9,998 bases of DNA from assembly GCA_036525795.1 (NCBI GenBank), contig DATCZS010000054.1:1-9998 (forward strand). The letters are read 5' to 3'. This stretch comes from DATCZS01 sp036525795 (lineage in GTDB: Bacteria; Actinomycetota; Acidimicrobiia; Spongiisociales; ZC4RG35). The notes under the pieces were generated by a model. The model made no database searches and was not told where the DNA came from. It saw only the letters and a program-made list of their open reading frames with translations. The translations under genes were made by a program, and so were the position numbers. This document shows positions 6,515 to 9,998 of the stretch, one piece after another (within the stretch, counting starts at the first letter, position 1; each line of letters begins with the position of its first letter).

Positions 6515-7852
6515 GTGGACCTCGACGCCGTGTTCAAGGCATACGACATCAGGGGCCGAACGGACATCGGGGAACTCGATGCGGGGCTGGCCCACGACAT
6601 CGGTGCCGCGTTCGCGATCATGGTGGGGGCCGCTTCCATCGCCGTCGGCCAGGACTGCCGGGCGTCGTCTCCGGCACTGTCCGATGCGCTGGTCGATGGC
6701 ATCCTCGAACAGGGGGTGGACGTGGTCCGGCTGGGAGAGGTGGCGACGGACACCGTCTACTACGTGTCCGGCTCACGCCAGGTCCCCGGGGTGATGATCA
6801 CCGCCAGCCACAATCCGCCCAGCTACAACGGGATCAAGCTGTGCCGCCCGGGAGCGGCGCCGGTGGGAGCAGACACGGGTCTGGGCGAGTTGAAGGCGGC
6901 GATTCGGGCAGGAATCCCGCCCGGACCGGGGGGAGGGTCGGTGACGGTGCTCGATCCGACGCCCGGGTATGTCGACCACCTGTTCTCGGTGGTCTCGCCG
7001 GCCGACATCGCCCCGCTGCGGGTGGCGGTCGACGGTGGAAACGGCATGGCAGGGGTGGTGCTCGAAACGGTGTTCGATCGCCTCCAAGCGGAGCTTGTCG
7101 GCCTGTACCTGGAGCCGGATGGGACCTTTCCCAACCATCCGGCCGACCCGATCCAACCTGAGAACATCCGGGAACTGGTCGAACTGGTGGCGGGCGGCGG
7201 CTTCGACCTGGGGGTGGCCTTCGACGGCGACGCCGATCGCGCCTTCTTCATCGACGACAGGGGCGTTCCGCTGTCGGGGAGCACCACCACGGCACTTGTG
7301 GCCCGCTGGTTCCTCGAGCGTGAGCCGGGAGCCACGATCGTCCACAACCTGATCACGTCGCACGCCGTCCCCGAGACGATTCGCGCCCATGGAGGGACAC
7401 CGGTGCGCACCAGGGTTGGCCATTCCTACATCAAGCAGGTGATGGCAGAGACCGGCGCCGTCTTCGGTGGGGAGCATTCCGGTCACTACTACTTCCGCGC
7501 CAACTTCCGTGCCGATTCGGGGATGCTCGCCATGCTGGTGCTCTTGCAGGTGCTGTCCGAGGCCGGAACTCCCCTCTCCGAGCTGCGACGCCAGGTCGAG
7601 CCATACGTCGCCTCCGGTGAGGTCAATCTGTCGGTATCCGATCACTCCGCCGCCATCGAGAGGGTCGCCGCAGCCTTCCCGGACGCCGACCTCGACCGCC
7701 TCGACGGACTGACGGTGTCGTTTCCCGACCGGTGGTTCAATCTACGGCCGTCGAACACCGAGCCGCTCGTGCGGCTCAACGTCGAAGGTCCGGACCGAGC
7801 TTCGGTCGACGAGCTGGTGAGCCGGGTCCGCGCAGTTGTGGAGGCACAATGA
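6515..7852 (+). CDS. manB: Phosphomannomutase / phosphoglucomutase
   Basis: This protein of about 445 residues belongs to the alpha-D-phosphohexomutase family. It interconverts mannose-6-phosphate and mannose-1-phosphate (or the glucose forms) in the cytoplasm, feeding GDP-mannose synthesis. Numbered from ATG 6512 the motifs are: N-terminal FKAYDIRG (8-15), the phosphoserine loop ITASHNPPSYNGIK (96-109, Ser99), the Mg-binding DGDADR (238-243), the sugar-specificity loop GEHSGHYYF (320-328; GEHSGH is typical of PMM/PGM enzymes) and the phosphate-binding RPSNTEP (412-418). All four domains are intact and the length is normal. I place the start at GTG 6515 because of the Shine-Dalgarno spacing; ATG 6512 differs by one residue. 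It is translationally coupled to the Trm112-like gene by an ATGA overlap (7849-7852). The same pair occurs in other actinomycetes. Confidence 0.95.
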   Translation: MDLDAVFKAYDIRGRTDIGELDAGLAHDIGAAFAIMVGAASIAVGQDCRASSPALSDALVDGILEQGVDVVRLGEVATDTVYYVSGSRQVPGVMITASHNPPSYNGIKLCRPGAAPVGADTGLGELKAAIRAGIPPGPGGGSVTVLDPTPGYVDHLFSVVSPADIAPLRVAVDGGNGMAGVVLETVFDRLQAELVGLYLEPDGTFPNHPADPIQPENIRELVELVAGGGFDLGVAFDGDADRAFFIDDRGVPLSGSTTTALVARWFLEREPGATIVHNLITSHAVPETIRAHGGTPVRTRVGHSYIKQVMAETGAVFGGEHSGHYYFRANFRADSGMLAMLVLLQVLSEAGTPLSELRRQVEPYVASGEVNLSVSDHSAAIERVAAAFPDADLDRLDGLTVSFPDRWFNLRPSNTEPLVRLNVEGPDRASVDELVSRVRAVVEAQ

Positions 7853-8013
7853 CCCTCATCGATCCGTTGCTACTCGAGATCCTCCGCTGCCCGCTGTGCC
7901 GGGTGGAGGTGGTCGAAGACGTGGAGGCCTCGGCGCTGGTCTGCACCCGGACCCAAGCCCATCGCTACCCCGTCGAGGACGGAATCCCCAACATGCTTCC
8001 CCCCGCCGACTGA
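7849..8013 (+). CDS. Trm112-like zinc protein
   Basis: This 54-residue protein starts at ATG 7849, overlapping the manB stop, with GAGG (7841-7844) as ribosome site. It has the family layout LLLEILRCPLCRVEVVED, then LVCTRTQAHRYPVEDGIPNMLP at the C-terminus. The YPVxDGIPxML ending is diagnostic of Trm112/YcaR-like proteins. In eukaryotes and archaea Trm112 activates several methyltransferases; bacterial members are small and often of uncertain role. The zinc site looks incomplete: C14 and C17 are present, but of the usual second CxxC only C32 remains, with H37 a possible substitute. Its position between manB and sahH is a shortened form of the actinobacterial order, where SIS-domain/ManA genes usually follow Trm112. 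Confidence 0.88.
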   Translation: MTLIDPLLLEILRCPLCRVEVVEDVEASALVCTRTQAHRYPVEDGIPNMLPPAD

Positions 8014-8045
8014 CGTCGGCGCCGAACGAAACCCGAGGTATCGCA

Positions 8046-9293
8046 ATGCAATACGACATCGCCACGCCCACCCTGTCAGAGGAGGGAGCCAGACGGCTGG
8101 CGTGGGCCGGCCGCCGCATGCCGGTGCTCGCCACGATTCGCGAGCGGTTCAGACAGGAGCGGCCGCTCGAAGGGCTCACCGTGGCGGCCTGCCTTCACGT
8201 GACTGCCGAGACCGCCAACCTGATGCTGGCGCTTCGAGACGGCGGCGCCATTCCCGTGCTGGCCGCATCCAACCCCCTGTCGACCCAGGATGACATCGCG
8301 GCAGCGCTCGTCGCCGAGGGTATCTCGGTGTTCGCCGTTCGCGGTGAGGACAACGACCGCTACTACAGCCACCTGCATGCGGTGCTCGACATGGAGCCCG
8401 ACATCACGATGGACGACGGCGCCGATCTCGCGACCCTGCTCCACACGGATCGACGCGAGATCAATCCGATCGGCTCCACCGAGGAAACGACCACCGGCGT
8501 GATCCGGCTGCGGGCGATGGCCCAGGACGGGACGCTGCGCCTGCCCGTGGTGGCGGTGAACGACTCGGCCACCAAGCATCTGTTCGACAACCGGTACGGG
8601 ACGGGTCAGTCGGCGATGGACGGGATCATGCGGGCCTCCAACGTGCTGATCGCCGGTCTCGACCTGGTGGTCGTCGGATACGGGGACTGCGGCAGAGGCG
8701 TGGCCGACCGGGCCCGCGGACTCGGTGCGCATGTGATCGTGGTGGAGGTCGACCCTGTGCGGGCGGTGGCGGCAGCCATGGACGGCCATCGCGTCATGAC
8801 GGCCGACGACGCGGCGGCAACCGGGCACATCTTCATCACGGTGACCGGGAACAAGCACGTCCTCCGTCGCCGCCACTTCGAGCGCATGCGCGACGGAGCG
8901 ATCCTGGCGAACGCCGGCCACTTCGACATCGAGCTCGACCTCGATGCGCTGGAGGACATGGCGGTGACTCGCCGCCCCATCCGCGCCAGCCTCGAGGAGT
9001 TCGAGCTGGCCGACGGCCGGCGCCTGCTGCTGGCGGCCGAGGGCCGGCTGGTGAACCTGGGCGCGGCGGAAGGCCATCCGGCAGACGTGATGGACCTCTC
9101 GTTCTCGAACCAGGCCATGGCGGCCGAGTGGCTGGCCAAGAACGCGGGGACGCTCGAACCCCGCATCTACACGCTGGCCGAGGAGATCGATCGCGAGGTG
9201 GCCCGGATCAAGCTCGACGCCCTCGGCTGTGGTCTGGAAGTCCTGACAGACGAGCAGAAGGCGTATCTCACGGGGTGGCGCGAGGGGACGTGA
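8046..9293 (+). CDS. sahH: S-adenosylhomocysteinase, archaeal/thermophile type
   Basis: This 415-residue NAD-dependent enzyme splits S-adenosylhomocysteine into adenosine and homocysteine, relieving inhibition of methyltransferases. ATG 8046 has GAGG (8035-8038) at a good distance; upstream in-frame codons run through the Trm112-like gene. Visible features are LHVTAETANL (H51, T53), MDDGADL (D123/D124), STEETTTGV (E146/E147), VNDSATKHLFDNRYGTGQS (K177, D181, N182), the NAD-binding GYGDCGRG (211-218) with E234 after the next strand, NAGHFD (H292) and GRLVNLGAAEGHP (N337, H344). The Cys after YG in most bacterial and animal enzymes is Thr (T186). The C-terminus ends in AYLTGWREGT and lacks the KPDHYRY tail that reaches the neighbouring subunit's NAD. 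It also lacks the long insertion of most bacterial forms. These are traits of the Thermotoga/archaeal branch. No riboswitch fits in the 32-bp gap upstream. Confidence 0.95.
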   Translation: MQYDIATPTLSEEGARRLAWAGRRMPVLATIRERFRQERPLEGLTVAACLHVTAETANLMLALRDGGAIPVLAASNPLSTQDDIAAALVAEGISVFAVRGEDNDRYYSHLHAVLDMEPDITMDDGADLATLLHTDRREINPIGSTEETTTGVIRLRAMAQDGTLRLPVVAVNDSATKHLFDNRYGTGQSAMDGIMRASNVLIAGLDLVVVGYGDCGRGVADRARGLGAHVIVVEVDPVRAVAAAMDGHRVMTADDAAATGHIFITVTGNKHVLRRRHFERMRDGAILANAGHFDIELDLDALEDMAVTRRPIRASLEEFELADGRRLLLAAEGRLVNLGAAEGHPADVMDLSFSNQAMAAEWLAKNAGTLEPRIYTLAEEIDREVARIKLDALGCGLEVLTDEQKAYLTGWREGT

Positions 9294-9329
9294 GGCACGG
9301 CGTTCGTCTCACGTCTCACGTCTCACGTC
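9287..9329 (+). repeat. Inverted repeat at the end of sahH with three alternative 3' arms
   Basis: GACGTGAG (9287-9294, containing the sahH stop) is complementary to CTCACGTC, which occurs three times in phase at 9308-9315, 9315-9322 and 9322-9329. The closest pair would form an 8-bp stem with a 13-base loop. No T-run follows, so a standard intrinsic terminator is not supported, but a hairpin protecting or ending the sahH transcript is possible. Confidence 0.55.
9305..9329 (+). repeat. Heptanucleotide tandem array, unit CGTCTCA (3.6 copies)
   Basis: The units start at 9305, 9312 and 9319 and are followed by CGTC. The period is the same 7 bp as the neighbouring GAGTCTC array but the unit differs; the two share the core GTCTC. 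It starts 11 bp after the sahH stop codon ends (9293). Confidence 0.9.
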
Positions 9330-9335
9330 GGTCAT

Positions 9336-9356
9336 GAGTCTCGAGTCTCGAGTCTC
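9336..9356 (+). repeat. Heptanucleotide tandem array, unit GAGTCTC (3 copies)
   Basis: Three perfect GAGTCTC units start at 9336, 9343 and 9350, identical to the main unit of the array at 3161-3205, about 6 kb away. It is separated from the CGTCTCA array by only 6 bases, and a similar flank follows on its 3' side. Confidence 0.92.
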
Positions 9357-9367
9357 AAGGGGATCGC

Positions 9368-9393
9368 TGATCGCCGGGTGTCCGAGAATCCGT
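9368..9393 (+). repeat. Flank shared with the first heptanucleotide locus (copy 2)
   Basis: This begins TGATCGC and aligns with 3215-3237 over about 26 columns with roughly 20 identities. It lies 11 bases after the GAGTCTC array, close to the 9-base distance at the first locus. Confidence 0.35.
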
Positions 9394-9406
9394 CCCATGC
9401 GCCCCG

Positions 9407-9412
9407 TACGGT
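9407..9412 (+). promoter_or_regulatory. -10 box for the comF-type gene, leaderless layout
   Basis: TACGGT fits TAnnnT and ends exactly 6 bases before the GTG at 9419. No Shine-Dalgarno is present upstream of that GTG, so a leaderless transcript is likely. No good -35 box is visible. The same 6-base spacing is seen at the DUF3499 gene. Confidence 0.45.
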
Positions 9413-9418
9413 GCCGGC

Positions 9419-9998
9419 GTGCGCACCTGTCTGGCCTGTGGGGAGTGGGGGAGCGCGGTCCTGTGCGAGCCGTGCCGGGGATCGCTGCGACCGGCGCCGG
9501 ATCGGTGGATCAGAGGGCTGTGGGTCCGATCCGCCTATCTCCACGACGGGGCGGCGGCGGCCATGGTCCGCCGGCTGAAATACGGCGGGGTGTCCGCCGT
9601 GGCGTCTGCGTTGGCTCCGGCGCTTGCAGGCCGGCTCCCGCCGGATGTGCGGGCGATCGTGCCGGTGCCCCGCACCGCATGGAGGGCTGTGCGCTACGGA
9701 GTTGATCCGTCGCTCGAACTGGTGCGGCGACTGGCGGCGGCGACCGGGCTGCCCGTGGTGCGGGCCCTGGCGGCTCCGATCATGGCGGAACGACACGCCG
9801 GGCGGGGTCGACGCCACCGGGGTCCGGTTCGATTTCGGGCACTCGGGCCGGTACCGGACGGGTCGGTTCTGGTGGATGATGTGGTGACGACAGGAGTGAC
9901 GCTCTTGAGTGCACGGTTGGCGCTGCCGATGATCACGCGAGCCGTGACGGTCACGGCTGCAGCCCAAGTGACTAGTCTCCCGCCCGGGCGGCCGCCAG
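9419..9998 (+). CDS. ComF family phosphoribosyltransferase-like protein (3' truncated by the window)
   Basis: The frame opens at GTG 9419 and is still open at the window end, giving 193 residues of an expected 220-240. An N-terminal zinc finger C4-x2-C7 / C16-x2-C19 is followed by YLHDGAAAAMVRRLKYGG (40-57) and the ComF-type IVPVPRTAWRAVRYGVDPSLELVRRLA (80-106). The basic ERHAGRGRRHR segment (124-134) stands where QxGLSxxER is usual. The PRPP-binding loop VLVDDVVTTGVTL is at 150-162. ComF proteins are linked to DNA uptake in Bacillus and Haemophilus, but they are widespread in bacteria without proven competence, and the biochemical reaction is not settled. In many actinomycetes a comF-like gene lies near hpf/secA. 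The GTG start is supported by the -10 box 6 bases upstream and by the position of the first Cys pair. Confidence 0.88.
   Translation, partial: MRTCLACGEWGSAVLCEPCRGSLRPAPDRWIRGLWVRSAYLHDGAAAAMVRRLKYGGVSAVASALAPALAGRLPPDVRAIVPVPRTAWRAVRYGVDPSLELVRRLAAATGLPVVRALAAPIMAERHAGRGRRHRGPVRFRALGPVPDGSVLVDDVVTTGVTLLSARLALPMITRAVTVTAAAQVTSLPPGRPP

Noticed and set aside
6464..6595. N-terminal extension of the reverse-strand GT2 to 6595
   Set aside because: It would run antisense through the start of manB and adds a sequence unlike the family before the conserved LSVVLPAYR.
6773..7645. 290-codon reverse-strand frame opposite manB
   Set aside because: It is antisense to conserved ManB motifs, shows no domain, and has shadow-type composition.
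8014..8045. SAH-responsive riboswitch before sahH
   Set aside because: The gap is only 32 bp and contains an ordinary ribosome site; there is no room for the known structure and no separate promoter is seen.
8076..9077. 333-codon reverse-strand frame opposite sahH
   Set aside because: It is rich in Arg, His, Val and Gln with no recognisable domain, and is the antisense shadow of a clear SahH gene in GC-rich codons.
9287..9329. Intrinsic (Rho-independent) terminator after sahH
   Set aside because: The stem is plausible but no T-run follows, so only a hairpin is claimed.

Overview
This window is about 10 kb of GC-rich DNA, densely packed with genes. It looks like a chromosomal core region of an actinomycete, most likely a deep-branching lineage such as Acidimicrobiia. 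The lineage is an inference from gene content: DUF5719, DUF3499, phosphomannomutase (ManB), a Trm112-like protein and S-adenosylhomocysteinase (SahH) lie near one another in many Actinomycetota, including Mycobacterium and Streptomyces. No phage, insertion sequence, CRISPR array, tRNA or rRNA was seen.

Layout. Positions 1-2620 hold a tight operon of three genes joined by 4-bp GTGA overlaps: the C-terminal part of a large membrane protein (probably a glycosyltransferase), a DUF5719 surface protein, and a small membrane-anchored thioredoxin-like protein. Positions 2617-3155 hold a DUF3499 zinc protein, whose promoter is placed for a leaderless transcript, and a DUF6788-like Cys/His protein. An intergenic spacer follows with a GAGTCTC heptanucleotide array (3161-3205). 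Next come a 58-aa zinc-ribbon protein (3292-3468) and a polytopic GT-C-like membrane protein (3485-5812). The latter overlaps tail to tail with a reverse-strand family 2 glycosyltransferase (5738-6463). A short divergent promoter region precedes manB (6515-7852), a Trm112-like protein coupled to it by an ATGA overlap (7849-8013), and sahH (8046-9293). A second intergenic spacer carries two more heptanucleotide arrays (9305-9356). The window ends inside a comF-type phosphoribosyltransferase gene (9419 onward), again with a leaderless-type -10 element.

How the genes may work together. ManB makes mannose-1-phosphate. The reverse-strand GT2 resembles polyprenyl-phosphate mannose/glucose synthases. 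The GT-C-like protein and the truncated first protein could be membrane enzymes that use lipid-linked sugars on the outer face. Together with DUF5719 this suggests a cell-envelope glycosylation neighbourhood. SahH serves the methyl cycle, and Trm112 proteins are known activators of methyltransferases. The most unusual features are the paired heptanucleotide arrays with similar flanks, the leaderless promoters, the thermophile/archaeal-type SahH, and the incomplete Cys set of the Trm112-like protein. I do not see a clear new multi-gene defence or mobile system.
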